Shown here: positions 49,288 through 57,663 of the stretch, in pieces
Position numbering within the stretch: position 1 is the stretch's first letter
How the letters are laid out: each line of letters starts with the position of its first letter
DNA from: an uncultured Collinsella sp.
Lineage (GTDB): Bacteria > Actinomycetota > Coriobacteriia > Coriobacteriales > Coriobacteriaceae
Direction of reading: 5' to 3'
Length of the DNA: 64,000 bases
Assembly: GCA_902494555.1 (NCBI GenBank)
Contig: CABUTR010000007.1
Coordinates: 16,217 to 80,216, forward strand
The notes under the pieces: model-generated
Told to the model about the DNA's origin: nothing
Databases searched by the model: none
Seen by the model: only the letters and a program-made list of their open reading frames with translations
Position numbers and translations under genes: made by a program

Positions 49288-50484
49288 ATGAGTCAGGCAA
49301 GGCAAGACGGCATCACGCTTAAGCAGTGGCTCCCGCTCATCGGGCTCACCTGCTGCGCGTTCGTGTTCAACACGTCGGAGTTCATGCCCATCGGCCTGCT
49401 GACCGACATCGCCGCGTCGTTCTCGCTCACCGAGGCCCAGGCAGGCATCATGATTTCGGTCTACGCCTGGGGCGTCATGCTGCTGTCGCTGCCGCTCATG
49501 GTGTTCGCATCGCGCTTTGAGTTCAAGCGAATGCTGCTGGGCGTGCTTGCCGTGTTCTCGCTGGGCCAGTTCCTGTCCGCTGTGGCACCGACATATCCCA
49601 TCCTGGTCTGCGCGCGCCTGGTGGTCGCTTGCGCACATGCCGTGTTCTGGTCGGTCGCCTCGATTATGGCCTCGCGCCTGGTCGACACTCGTCACGGCGC
49701 GCTCGCCATCAGCATGATCGCTACGGGCTCGTCCATCGCGCAGATCTTTGGTCTGCCCCTCGGTCGCGCCATTGGCCTGGCCGTGGGCTGGCGCATGACG
49801 TTTGCCGTGGTCGGGGCCCTTTCTGCCGCTGCGGTGGTGTATCAGGCCGCCGTGTTCCCGGCCATGCCGGCGGGCGAGCGCTTTACGCTTAAGCAACTGC
49901 CCGAGCTGCTCAAGAACCCGTTCCTCATCGCGCTTTATGCGGTCACGGTGTTCATGGCAACCGGCTATTATGCGGGTTACAGCTATATCGAGCCGTTCCT
50001 GGCACAGGTCGCGCACGTCGACGCAAGCGCTATTACCATGACGCTGACGGCGTTCGGCTGCTCTGGTCTGCTCGGAAGCTGGCTGTTCGGCCGCCTGTTC
50101 GACGGGCACCGGTTCCCGTTCTTGGCTATCACGCTCTCCGGCGTGCCGGTGGCCCTGCTGCTCATGGGCCCGGCCGCATCGTCGCTCGCGGCGGTGCTTG
50201 CCGTCTGCGCGCTGTGGGGTTGCTGCGCCACGGCCTTTAACGTGGCGTTTCAGGCCGAGCTCATCAAGTACACGCCGGCGGATTCGTCGGCCGTCGCCAT
50301 GTCGATCTTCTCGGGCCTGTTCAATCTGGGTATCGGCACGGGCACCGCGATCGGCGGCGCCGTGGTTTCGGGCCCCGGTATCGCCTGGATCGGCTTCGCG
50401 GGCGGGGCGATCGCTGTCGTGGGCGTCATTCTCGCCATCACGGCGATGTTCCCAGCCATCCGTCGCGCCAAACCCGTTGCCTAG
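49288..50484 (+). CDS. MFS transporter (SotB/AraJ sugar-efflux type)
   Basis: 398-residue, twelve-helix major facilitator. The N-terminus FVFNTSEFMPIGLLTDIAASFSLTEAQAG is the signature of the DHA1 branch with SotB, AraJ and YdhP. RFEFKRMLLG is the loop 2-3 motif and GWRMTFAVVGALS marks helix 6. Known relatives export arabinose, purine ribonucleosides or drugs; the substrate here is not known. ATG 49288 has GGAG 9 bases upstream. An R3 palindrome lies after the gene. Confidence 0.85.
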   Translation: MSQARQDGITLKQWLPLIGLTCCAFVFNTSEFMPIGLLTDIAASFSLTEAQAGIMISVYAWGVMLLSLPLMVFASRFEFKRMLLGVLAVFSLGQFLSAVAPTYPILVCARLVVACAHAVFWSVASIMASRLVDTRHGALAISMIATGSSIAQIFGLPLGRAIGLAVGWRMTFAVVGALSAAAVVYQAAVFPAMPAGERFTLKQLPELLKNPFLIALYAVTVFMATGYYAGYSYIEPFLAQVAHVDASAITMTLTAFGCSGLLGSWLFGRLFDGHRFPFLAITLSGVPVALLLMGPAASSLAAVLAVCALWGCCATAFNVAFQAELIKYTPADSSAVAMSIFSGLFNLGIGTGTAIGGAVVSGPGIAWIGFAGGAIAVVGVILAITAMFPAIRRAKPVA

Positions 50485-50500
50485 CCACGTCCCCTCATCA

Positions 50501-50565
50501 GTTGCGGTGAAATACGGACTGCTGGGCCCAATAAACCCGGCAAACAGTCCGTATTTCACCGCAAC
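50501..50565. repeat. R3 palindrome, copy 2
   Basis: Perfect 21-bp arms (50501-50521, 50545-50565), starting GTTGCGGTGAAATACGG, around a 23-base loop, 16 bases after the MFS stop. Copy 1 at 14941 has the same arm and loop lengths. Confidence 0.85.
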
Positions 50566-50666
50566 TTAGAAAGGGGCTGGGGTAGCTAAAAGAGCCCCAT
50601 CCCAAAATAGCTACCCTGCTGGGCATACAATGGATGTCGTTGTGTTGAGCTTACCGGGAGGTTGCT

Positions 50667-52043
50667 ATGTGGGCATACGAGACGACGTTCTACCAGATCT
50701 ATCCGCTGGGCTTTTGCGGAGCTCCGCGTGAAAACGCCGCCCCCGTTGCCGAGGATGAGCTCGCCCAGGCTGCCAACGCCGCGCCCAACCCCGATGCGCC
50801 CATCATGAAGATTGCCCAATGGGCCGACTACCTGCAAGAGCTCGGCATCGGTGCTGTGCTCATCAACCCGCCGCTCGAATCCGACAGCCACGGTTACGAC
50901 ACGCGCAGTCTGCGCCATATCGACCGCCGCCTGGGCGGGGATGCCGATTTTGCCGCCGTATGCGAGACGCTGCACGCCCATGGCATCCGCGTGGTGCTCG
51001 ATGCGGTCTTCAACCATGTGGGCCGTGGCTTCTGGGCCTTCCGCGATGTGCAGGAGCGTAAGTGGGACTCGCCCTACAAGGACTGGTTCCACATCAGTTT
51101 TGACGGCGATTCCTGCTATGGCGACGGCTTTTGGTACGAGGGCTGGGAGGGCCATTTTGAGCTTGTGAAGCTCAACCTGCAAAATCCCGCCGTGGTCGAT
51201 TACCTGCTTGAGTCCGTGCGTCGCTGGGCCGAGGTCTTTGGCATCGACGGCCTGCGCTTGGACGTCGCCTATATGCTCGATCGCGATTTTATGCGCCGCC
51301 TGCATACTTTTACCCGTGAGCTCAAACCCGACTTTGTGCTGATTGGTGAGACGCTCCACGGCGACTACAACCAGATCGTCAACGACGAGATGCTTGACTC
51401 CTGCACCAACTACGAGTGCTACAAGGGCCTGTACTCCAGCTTTAACTCGGTCAACATGTTCGAGATTGCCCACTCGCTGCATCGCCAGTTTGGCGGTGAC
51501 CCGTGGTGCATTTATCGCGGCAAGCATCTGCTGTCGTTTGTCGACAACCACGATGTGCCGCGCCTGGCGAGCATCCTTACCGACAAGTCCTGTCTGCGCC
51601 CCGCTTATGGCATGCTCTTTGGCATGCCGGGCATCCCGTGCGTCTACTATGGCAGCGAGTGGGGGATTCCTGGAGAAAAGGGCGGCCCCGATGGCGACTG
51701 GGCGCTGCGACCTGCGCTCGATGAGCCTGCGCCCAACGAGCTGACGGCCTTCATCAAGCAGCTCGCGCACCTGCGCTCGGCAGACGACGCGGCGGCCCGT
51801 GCCCTCAACTATGGTGCCTATCGCAACGTGGTGATCCAGAACAAGCAGCTGCTGTTCGAGCGCGCCTGCGACGACGCGACGGTGCTCGTGGCGGTCAATG
51901 CCGTGAACGAGCCCTATACCTTTGGAGCCGGCGAGCTCAACGGCTCCTTTGCCGACCTACTTGCCGACGGCGCGCCCACAGTCGAGCTAACGGGTGCCCT
52001 TGAGCTTGCACCCTACGAGGTGCGCTATCTGTTGAGAGCCTAG
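50667..52043 (+). CDS. GH13-family alpha-amylase-like glycosidase
   Basis: 458-residue cytosolic enzyme, no signal peptide. TIM-barrel motifs: DAVFNHVGRGF (region I), GIDGLRLDVAY with the nucleophile Asp (II), VLIGETLHGDY with the acid Glu (III) and LSFVDNHDVPRL with the stabilising Asp (IV). The protein is shorter than most amylases, with a reduced C-terminal domain. It likely acts on short maltodextrins or related alpha-glucans taken into the cell (inference). GGGAGG site. Confidence 0.9.
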   Translation: MWAYETTFYQIYPLGFCGAPRENAAPVAEDELAQAANAAPNPDAPIMKIAQWADYLQELGIGAVLINPPLESDSHGYDTRSLRHIDRRLGGDADFAAVCETLHAHGIRVVLDAVFNHVGRGFWAFRDVQERKWDSPYKDWFHISFDGDSCYGDGFWYEGWEGHFELVKLNLQNPAVVDYLLESVRRWAEVFGIDGLRLDVAYMLDRDFMRRLHTFTRELKPDFVLIGETLHGDYNQIVNDEMLDSCTNYECYKGLYSSFNSVNMFEIAHSLHRQFGGDPWCIYRGKHLLSFVDNHDVPRLASILTDKSCLRPAYGMLFGMPGIPCVYYGSEWGIPGEKGGPDGDWALRPALDEPAPNELTAFIKQLAHLRSADDAAARALNYGAYRNVVIQNKQLLFERACDDATVLVAVNAVNEPYTFGAGELNGSFADLLADGAPTVELTGALELAPYEVRYLLRA

Positions 52044-52046
52044 CCC

Positions 52047-52607
52047 ATGCCTGTGTCTGACAAGGGCTATCAACATATTGAGCATGGGTTTGAGCCCGTG
52101 TTCGACCAGCACTCGCGCGTTTTGGTGCTCGGATCGTTTCCCTCGGTGCTTTCGCGCGCCAATGCCTTTTATTACGGCAACCCTCAGAATCGCTTTTGGC
52201 GTGTGATGGCCGCGTGCCTCGGTGTGTCCGTGCCGCCCAACGAGGGAGACTCTTTGGCGAGCGGCGAGCCCGCGACGCTCGGCGCCTCGATTGCCGCCAA
52301 GCGATCCATGCTGCTGAACGGCGGCGTGGCCCTGTGGGATGTGATCGAGAGCTGCGACATTAAGGGCTCGAGTGACGCCAGCATCCGTAACGTCGTGCCG
52401 GCGCGCATCGAGCTCATCACGAGCAACGCGTCCATTGAGCAAGTGATATGCAACGGCGGTACGGCGGGGCGCCTCTACAAGCGCTATCTGCAGGAGCGGA
52501 CGGGCCTGCCCGCTGTCGTATTGCCGTCAACAAGTCCCGCCAACGCGGCATGGCGCCTGGAGCGCCTTGTTGAGCGCTGGGGTAGCGCCACGACCTGGGC
52601 CCTCTGA
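52047..52607 (+). CDS. Hypoxanthine/uracil-DNA glycosylase (UDG superfamily, HDG type)
   Basis: 186-residue DNA-repair enzyme of the family-6 (hypoxanthine-DNA glycosylase) group. Motif 1 is VLVLGSFPSVLSRANAFYYGNPQNRFWRVM, the deaminated-base pocket, and motif 2 is VVLPSTSPANAAW. It would remove hypoxanthine from deaminated adenine. It starts 3 bases after the GH13 stop, so the two are co-transcribed, though no functional link is evident. Confidence 0.85.
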   Translation: MPVSDKGYQHIEHGFEPVFDQHSRVLVLGSFPSVLSRANAFYYGNPQNRFWRVMAACLGVSVPPNEGDSLASGEPATLGASIAAKRSMLLNGGVALWDVIESCDIKGSSDASIRNVVPARIELITSNASIEQVICNGGTAGRLYKRYLQERTGLPAVVLPSTSPANAAWRLERLVERWGSATTWAL

Positions 52608-52696
52608 CTTCCTCCCATGGGGATGGGCTCGTTTCGCGAGATTTTTCCTTTCCCGGGGCAGGTCCGAGGTTCGGTTTTATTGCGGTGAGAACGGGG

Positions 52697-52726
52697 GGGG
52701 GTGCGAGGCGCGCCCCCGGCCTTTTT
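52697..52726 (+). terminator. Terminator after the glycosylase gene
   Basis: GGGGGTGCG/CGCGCCCCC, 9-bp stem with one T-G pair, then GGCCTTTTT. The rest of the 298-base gap (52608-52905) shows nothing clear. Confidence 0.7.
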
Positions 52727-52905
52727 GTGCGTAATGGTTTCCGGCTGATAGTTGCGTACGCTGCCAACGTCAAATTGCCCTATCGGACGGTTGAAGATGC
52801 CATTTTCTACGAACCAAGGCTACACAGAGTTTTGCAATTGTATATCGAGATTAAGCAATGGCGGAATTAGTTAAATTGCAATTCACCTTCGGGACTCGAT
52901 TTGCT

Positions 52906-53919
52906 CTATGTTGCAAGCTGTCTTGTCAGATTTGTCTCTCGGGATATGCCGAGAGCCGTCCGATAGTCAGCTGGCGTCAGCCCCGTGTCTTCTTTGAACT
53001 TGCGATAGAAGAATGACATGTTGTCGTATCCGACCTGCTTTCCTATTGCCGTCACGGCAAGGTCGGTATTTGCGAGCAGCGCCTTGGCAATGGAGATTCT
53101 TTGCCTCTGTAGTAACTTGTTGAAGCTGTCTCCCGTTTCGCGCTTGAGCATGCGTGAGAGGCTGTCGGGCGCCATGCCAAAATGTTCTGCGGCTCCTTTA
53201 AGGGTGCAGCATGAATATTCTTTTTCTATATATGTGAGTACTTCGAGTGCGGGATTTTGCCCGTGTGACGCGTTGGTGATGTCGCTTTCGTAGACGTTGG
53301 CAAGCTCGGCCACGATGGTTCCAAAAAGAGCTTGAATCATGTTCTTGCTGTACCGGCTCGGTTCCATCCACTCACAGAGAAATTCCTTCATAAAAAGCGA
53401 TAGCCGCCGGCTTTGATCGGAATGGAATAGAACGTAGCCGTCATGTGCGCGGCCCTTTGAAATGGAATTGGCAAAAAACGATCCCACGATACTTCCGCAT
53501 TCGAGCTGAGAGAAGAAGCTCGGAGTTATGCCGCCCTTAGTGAGCTTGATAACGATCAAGATGTCGTTTTCGCCCAAGGGAAGCGTCGTGTGCACGGTGT
53601 CCGAGTCCACAATGAGCATTTGCCCCCGTTTGAGTTTGAAAGTTGAACCGTTAACGATTTCGGTCGCAGAGCCGTCATACATATAGGCAAGTTCAATTTC
53701 ATTTTGGCGATGCAGGGGATATTCCCTAAAACGCGAGTGACGCTTGATGTAGAAGCCTGCAACTACTTGCTGGGGCGCAACTGCAGCGGAACGGGGGATG
53801 CCATCGGCCTCCGCAACCGATGGGTACGGTGTTACCTGGTTGGGGTCTATGCCCCGCTTATAGAGCTCCTCGTGTGCGCTGAGTTGCCTCAGCTGGGCAT
53901 CCATCTGCTCGGGCGTCAT
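52906..53919 (-). CDS. AraC-family regulator of the glucuronide locus
   Basis: 337-residue activator. The N-terminal AraC-type cupin (about 60-160; FREYPLHRQNEIELAYMYDG, LKRGQMLIVDSDTVHTT) is a ligand-sensing pocket. The C-terminal HTH pair is near 235-330 (LKGAAEHFGMAPDSLSRMLKRETGDSFNKLLQRQRI, VGYDNMSFFYRKFKEDTGLTPADYR). ATG 53919 follows GAAAGG; GTG 53943 is in frame but lacks a site. It is divergent from the PTS-glucuronidase genes, the usual arrangement for a dedicated inducer-responsive activator. Confidence 0.9.
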   Translation of the reverse strand: MTPEQMDAQLRQLSAHEELYKRGIDPNQVTPYPSVAEADGIPRSAAVAPQQVVAGFYIKRHSRFREYPLHRQNEIELAYMYDGSATEIVNGSTFKLKRGQMLIVDSDTVHTTLPLGENDILIVIKLTKGGITPSFFSQLECGSIVGSFFANSISKGRAHDGYVLFHSDQSRRLSLFMKEFLCEWMEPSRYSKNMIQALFGTIVAELANVYESDITNASHGQNPALEVLTYIEKEYSCCTLKGAAEHFGMAPDSLSRMLKRETGDSFNKLLQRQRISIAKALLANTDLAVTAIGKQVGYDNMSFFYRKFKEDTGLTPADYRTALGISRETNLTRQLAT

Positions 53920-54286
53920 CGCCGACCTTTCTCCAAACGGCACTCGATGATATTTATCATAGTGTCGGAAATGGATATATCAATCAGTTGATGTGGTTAT
54001 ACCGTTTATCCGAATGTAGCTACCGTTTGCCGATGAACTGGCAAAACTGAAGGTGGTTACTAAGTTCATTTTAATCAAACATAGCGGATTAACTGCGAAA
54101 ACTATTAACAGTCTGATTTGGTCAATCTTCAACATATTTTGGTTATGTTGCATCAGTTTCTGAGCTGTTAGTTTTAAGCCAATGTCCAAGGGGGACATGA
54201 GGCCTCATAACAGCGTGGAGTTCTTGCGCCCGGACCGGTCATAGGGCGCCGTGCAAACCACCTGCGATATTCCGAAGGGAGCATTC
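53920..54286. other. Divergent control region of the glucuronide locus
   Basis: 366 bases, clearly more AT-rich than the genes on both sides. A direct repeat ATTAAC (54088-54093 and 54104-54109) is spaced 16 bases, as AraC-family half-sites can be. No consensus promoter is clear. The last 40 bases hold the ribosome site AAGGGAG. Confidence 0.4.
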
Positions 54287-55705
54287 ATGGCTAAAAAAGA
54301 CTATCCGGCGATTGCGTCGTCAGTTGTCGAGCTTGTAGGCGGCAAAGACAACATTTCTTCTGTCAAGCACTGCATTACCCGCCTGCGCTTTGTGCTTAAG
54401 GACCAGGACAAGGCCAAGACTGACGATATCAAGGCCGTTTCGGGCGTCGTGGACGTTGTTATTGGCAACGGTCAGTATCAGGTTGTTATCGGCCCCGATG
54501 TTGAGGATGCCTTTGACGAGGTCATCAAGCTGCTCGGCGCCGGCTTTGATGGCGGCGCAGTTGCCGCCGAGTCCGAGGACGAGGGCAAAAAAGGCGGCAT
54601 CGTTGAACGCGCTGCCGACCTGGTTTCGAGCATCTTCATGCCTTGCCTGGGCGGCATGGCGGGTGTCGGTTTGCTGCGCGCTCTGCTGGTCGTCTTTACC
54701 AACACTGGTCTCATGAGCGCGGACTCCGGTGCGTATCAGATCCTGTACGCGGCTTCCGATGCCTTTATGTATTTCCTGCCGCTCGCGCTTGCCATCACGG
54801 CGGCCGATCGCTTCAAGACCAATAAGTTTACGGCGTTTGCCGTAGTCGGTGCGCTCTTGTATCCCGCGATTACCAAGGCCTATTCGGACGGCGCGGCGCT
54901 CGACTTCTTCGGTCTGCCGGTCAACCTTATGAACTATGGTCAGTCCGTGCTGCCGGCGCTCCTCACCGTCTGGGTGCTCTCCAAGCTTGAGCATGTGGTG
55001 AGTAAGTTCATGCCTAAGTCACTGCGTTTTATGCTTGTGCCCACCATCTGCGTCGCCGTCATGGTCCCTGTCGAGCTTATCGCGATCGGCCCGGTCTCCA
55101 TGGTCATCGGTAACGTCTTTGCCGATGCCTTCATGGTTGTCTACAACCTGGCGCCGCAGGTCGCTGCCTTTATCTACGGCTGCCTGTATCCCTGTCTGAT
55201 CATCTTTGGTGCCCACTGGGCGCTCGTTCCCATCGCCATGAACAACTATGCCGTGCTCGGCTATGACTGGCTCATGCCGCTCGGTTTTGGCTGCACGTAC
55301 GCTATTGCTGGCGCCACCCTGGGCGTCATGCTCAAGACCAAATTCAAGCCCCTCAAGGAGCTCGCTGGCACCAATGCCGTCGTTGCCGTCTTTGCCGGCA
55401 TTACCGAGCCCGCCATCTACGGTGTTCTTCTCAAGTACAAGCGTCCGTTTGTGTGCGCCTGCCTCTCTGCCGGCGTTGGCGGCGTGATCATCTCCATCGC
55501 TGGATTCCAACGTCTGGCCCAGGTTGGTCTCAACCTCTTTACCATCCCGGCCCTGGCTATGTTCCCTGGCGGCTGGAGTGTCCCGGTCTGCGTCGTGTTG
55601 AGCTTTGTCCTCTCCGTTGCGCTCACGTACTTCTTTGGCTTTAACGACAAGATGCTGTCCGAAGCCGATAAGAAGGCCCAGCAGGCCGAACTTGATGCGG
55701 CGTAG
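54287..55705 (+). CDS. PTS system beta-glucoside-type EIIBC component
   Basis: 472-residue membrane protein. Residues 1-85 are the EIIB domain with phospho-Cys29 (SSVKHCITRLRF). From residue 105, about ten helices form the EIIC channel, including FAGITEPAIYGVLLKYKRP near 371, which binds sugar. It resembles BglF without the C-terminal IIA, and its stop is clean, so IIA comes from elsewhere (one is at 44.7 kb). ATG 54287 follows AAGGGAG. As first gene with beta-glucuronidase it is the presumed glucuronide importer, though a glucuronide has no 6-OH to phosphorylate. Confidence 0.92.
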   Translation: MAKKDYPAIASSVVELVGGKDNISSVKHCITRLRFVLKDQDKAKTDDIKAVSGVVDVVIGNGQYQVVIGPDVEDAFDEVIKLLGAGFDGGAVAAESEDEGKKGGIVERAADLVSSIFMPCLGGMAGVGLLRALLVVFTNTGLMSADSGAYQILYAASDAFMYFLPLALAITAADRFKTNKFTAFAVVGALLYPAITKAYSDGAALDFFGLPVNLMNYGQSVLPALLTVWVLSKLEHVVSKFMPKSLRFMLVPTICVAVMVPVELIAIGPVSMVIGNVFADAFMVVYNLAPQVAAFIYGCLYPCLIIFGAHWALVPIAMNNYAVLGYDWLMPLGFGCTYAIAGATLGVMLKTKFKPLKELAGTNAVVAVFAGITEPAIYGVLLKYKRPFVCACLSAGVGGVIISIAGFQRLAQVGLNLFTIPALAMFPGGWSVPVCVVLSFVLSVALTYFFGFNDKMLSEADKKAQQAELDAA

Positions 55706-55742
55706 CCGACGCGCCCCAAACGATCGGTAGGTAGGCGGCGCG

Positions 55743-55768
55743 GGCCGCGGTGCAGGGGCGCCGCGGCC
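55743..55768 (+). other. Hairpin between PTS and uidA genes
   Basis: GGCCGCGG/CCGCGGCC perfect 8-bp stem with a 10-base loop. No tight T-run follows; it may stabilise the PTS message or slow read-through. Confidence 0.45.
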
Positions 55769-55810
55769 GGTCGCCTCTTTCTGTTTTCCAATCAACCGAA
55801 AGGATGATCC

Positions 55811-57655
55811 ATGCCATTCGATTCGCTCTACCCGCGCACCACGGTAACCCGCCGTATCCAGGTACTCGACGGTACGTGGGATTTTGCCTTTGACCGCGAA
55901 AAGGTGGGCGAGGAACTGGACTGGCCTGCTAAGGGCCTTGTTGATGCTGTCGACATGCCGGTTCCGGCGAGCTTTGCCGATATCTTCACCGATAAGGAGA
56001 GCCGCGAGTTCTGCGGTGACGTGTGGTATGCACGTCGCATTTTTGTTCCGGGCGAGTGGCGCGACGGCAATGTCGATATACGCTTTGACGCCGCCACGCA
56101 TCGAGCGACGGTCTACCTCAATGGCACGGAGCTGGCGGAGCACGAGGGCGGGTTTACGCCGTTTTGCGCCCATGCCAACGATGCCGTGCACTGGAACGAC
56201 TGGAACCTGCTCGTTGTCAAGGTTAACAACGAGTTGAGTCATGAATCGCTGCCCCTCGGCCGCGTCAAAGAGCTGCGTGACGGCACACGCATCAACCAGC
56301 CTTACTTTGATTTCTTCAACTACTCCGGTCTTCAGCGCAGCGTGCGCATGGTCTATACCCCGGCTGAGCGCATCGAGGACATGACCGTGGTGACCGAGTC
56401 GGTTATCGATGGTACGGCATACGTGCACTACGAGGTCACTACCAATGGGTCGCACGAGGTTGAGTTGACGGTCGCCGATGAAGACGGGAACGTGGTCGCA
56501 CAAAAGCGCGGCACTTCCGGCGGCATCGAGATTGAAGATGCGCATCTTTGGAATCTGCGCGCTGCCTACCTCTACACCTTTACGGTGCGAATTGTGGACG
56601 GCGACAAAGTTGTCGACGAATACTATGAGCAGATTGGCTTGCGTACGGTTTCGATCGATGGCCGCGATTTTCTGCTTAATGGACATCCCGTCTATCTCAA
56701 GGGCTTTGGTCGCCACGAGGATAGCCCGATTCACGGCAGAGGGTTTGACCCCGTGGTTGCCCGCCGCGACTTTGAGCTCATGAAGTGGATGGGCTGCAAT
56801 TCCTTCCGCACGAGCCATTACCCGTATGCGGAGGAAGAGCTTCAAGAGGCAGATCGCGAGGGCTTCCTGGTGATCGATGAGGTCGCGGCCGTAGGCTTTT
56901 TGGTTTCGACGCAGAATTTCGACGACGCCACCAAGACTTCGGTTTCTAAGACGCTCTTTGATCTTCCTGGCATCGAGAAGACGCTTGAGGTCCATAAACA
57001 GGCAGTGCGCGAGCTTATCGAGCGCGATAAAAACCATGCGTGCGTTTGCGCTTGGAGTCTTTTCAACGAGCCAGATTTCTCGACCGAGGGGAGCCTTCCG
57101 TACGCGACGGAGATTTTCGACCTTGCTCGCAAGCTTGACCCGCAGAAGCGTCCTCGTTCCTACACCAATGTCACGCGTTGTCGTGCCGGTATCGACAAGT
57201 GCACGCATTTGGCCGACTTTATGATGCTCAACCGTTATGACGGCTGGTACGTGTCTCCCGGCCCCGAGATCGAGGATGCACGCGAGATTCTGATCGAGGA
57301 GATGCATAAGTGGGAGAAGCTTGAGCCCAACAAGCCGTTCTTCTTTACCGAGTACGGATGCGACACCATGGCCGGCGTTCACAAGCTGCCGAGCGTGATG
57401 TGGAGCGAGGAGTATCAAGTCGAGTATTTCAAGATGCAGCACGAGATCTTTGACATGTTTGACTGGGTAGTGGGCGAACAACCCTGGAATCTGTGCGACT
57501 TCCAGACGGTCGAGGGCAAGATGCGTGTCGACGGCAACAAAAAGGGTGCGTTCACCCGTGACCGTCAGCCCAAGGCCGTGGCGTTTTTGCTGCGTGAGCG
57601 TTGGTGCAACAAGGCAGATTACGTGGACGGCTTTGATCCGCGCGCGATGCGATAG
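55811..57655 (+). CDS. uidA: Beta-glucuronidase (GH2)
   Basis: Cytosolic enzyme releasing glucuronate from glucuronides; 614 residues versus 603 in E. coli. A jelly-roll sugar-binding domain (YPRTTVTRRIQVLDGTWDF) and an Ig-like domain precede the TIM barrel with acid Glu420 (WSLFNEPDF) and nucleophile Glu514 (FTEYGCDT). The NKKG motif (Asn576, Lys578) that reads the glucuronate carboxylate is present, so this is not merely a galactosidase. The segment between AAVGF and HKQAV is as long as loop 1 of the E. coli enzyme, the type able to take bulky drug glucuronides. No signal peptide. Confidence 0.95.
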   Translation: MPFDSLYPRTTVTRRIQVLDGTWDFAFDREKVGEELDWPAKGLVDAVDMPVPASFADIFTDKESREFCGDVWYARRIFVPGEWRDGNVDIRFDAATHRATVYLNGTELAEHEGGFTPFCAHANDAVHWNDWNLLVVKVNNELSHESLPLGRVKELRDGTRINQPYFDFFNYSGLQRSVRMVYTPAERIEDMTVVTESVIDGTAYVHYEVTTNGSHEVELTVADEDGNVVAQKRGTSGGIEIEDAHLWNLRAAYLYTFTVRIVDGDKVVDEYYEQIGLRTVSIDGRDFLLNGHPVYLKGFGRHEDSPIHGRGFDPVVARRDFELMKWMGCNSFRTSHYPYAEEELQEADREGFLVIDEVAAVGFLVSTQNFDDATKTSVSKTLFDLPGIEKTLEVHKQAVRELIERDKNHACVCAWSLFNEPDFSTEGSLPYATEIFDLARKLDPQKRPRSYTNVTRCRAGIDKCTHLADFMMLNRYDGWYVSPGPEIEDAREILIEEMHKWEKLEPNKPFFFTEYGCDTMAGVHKLPSVMWSEEYQVEYFKMQHEIFDMFDWVVGEQPWNLCDFQTVEGKMRVDGNKKGAFTRDRQPKAVAFLLRERWCNKADYVDGFDPRAMR

Positions 57656-57663
57656 GAGAGAGC

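Noticed and set aside
52693..52701. Run of nine G as a phase-variation tract
   Set aside because: It lies in an intergenic terminator stem, not in a gene or promoter spacer.
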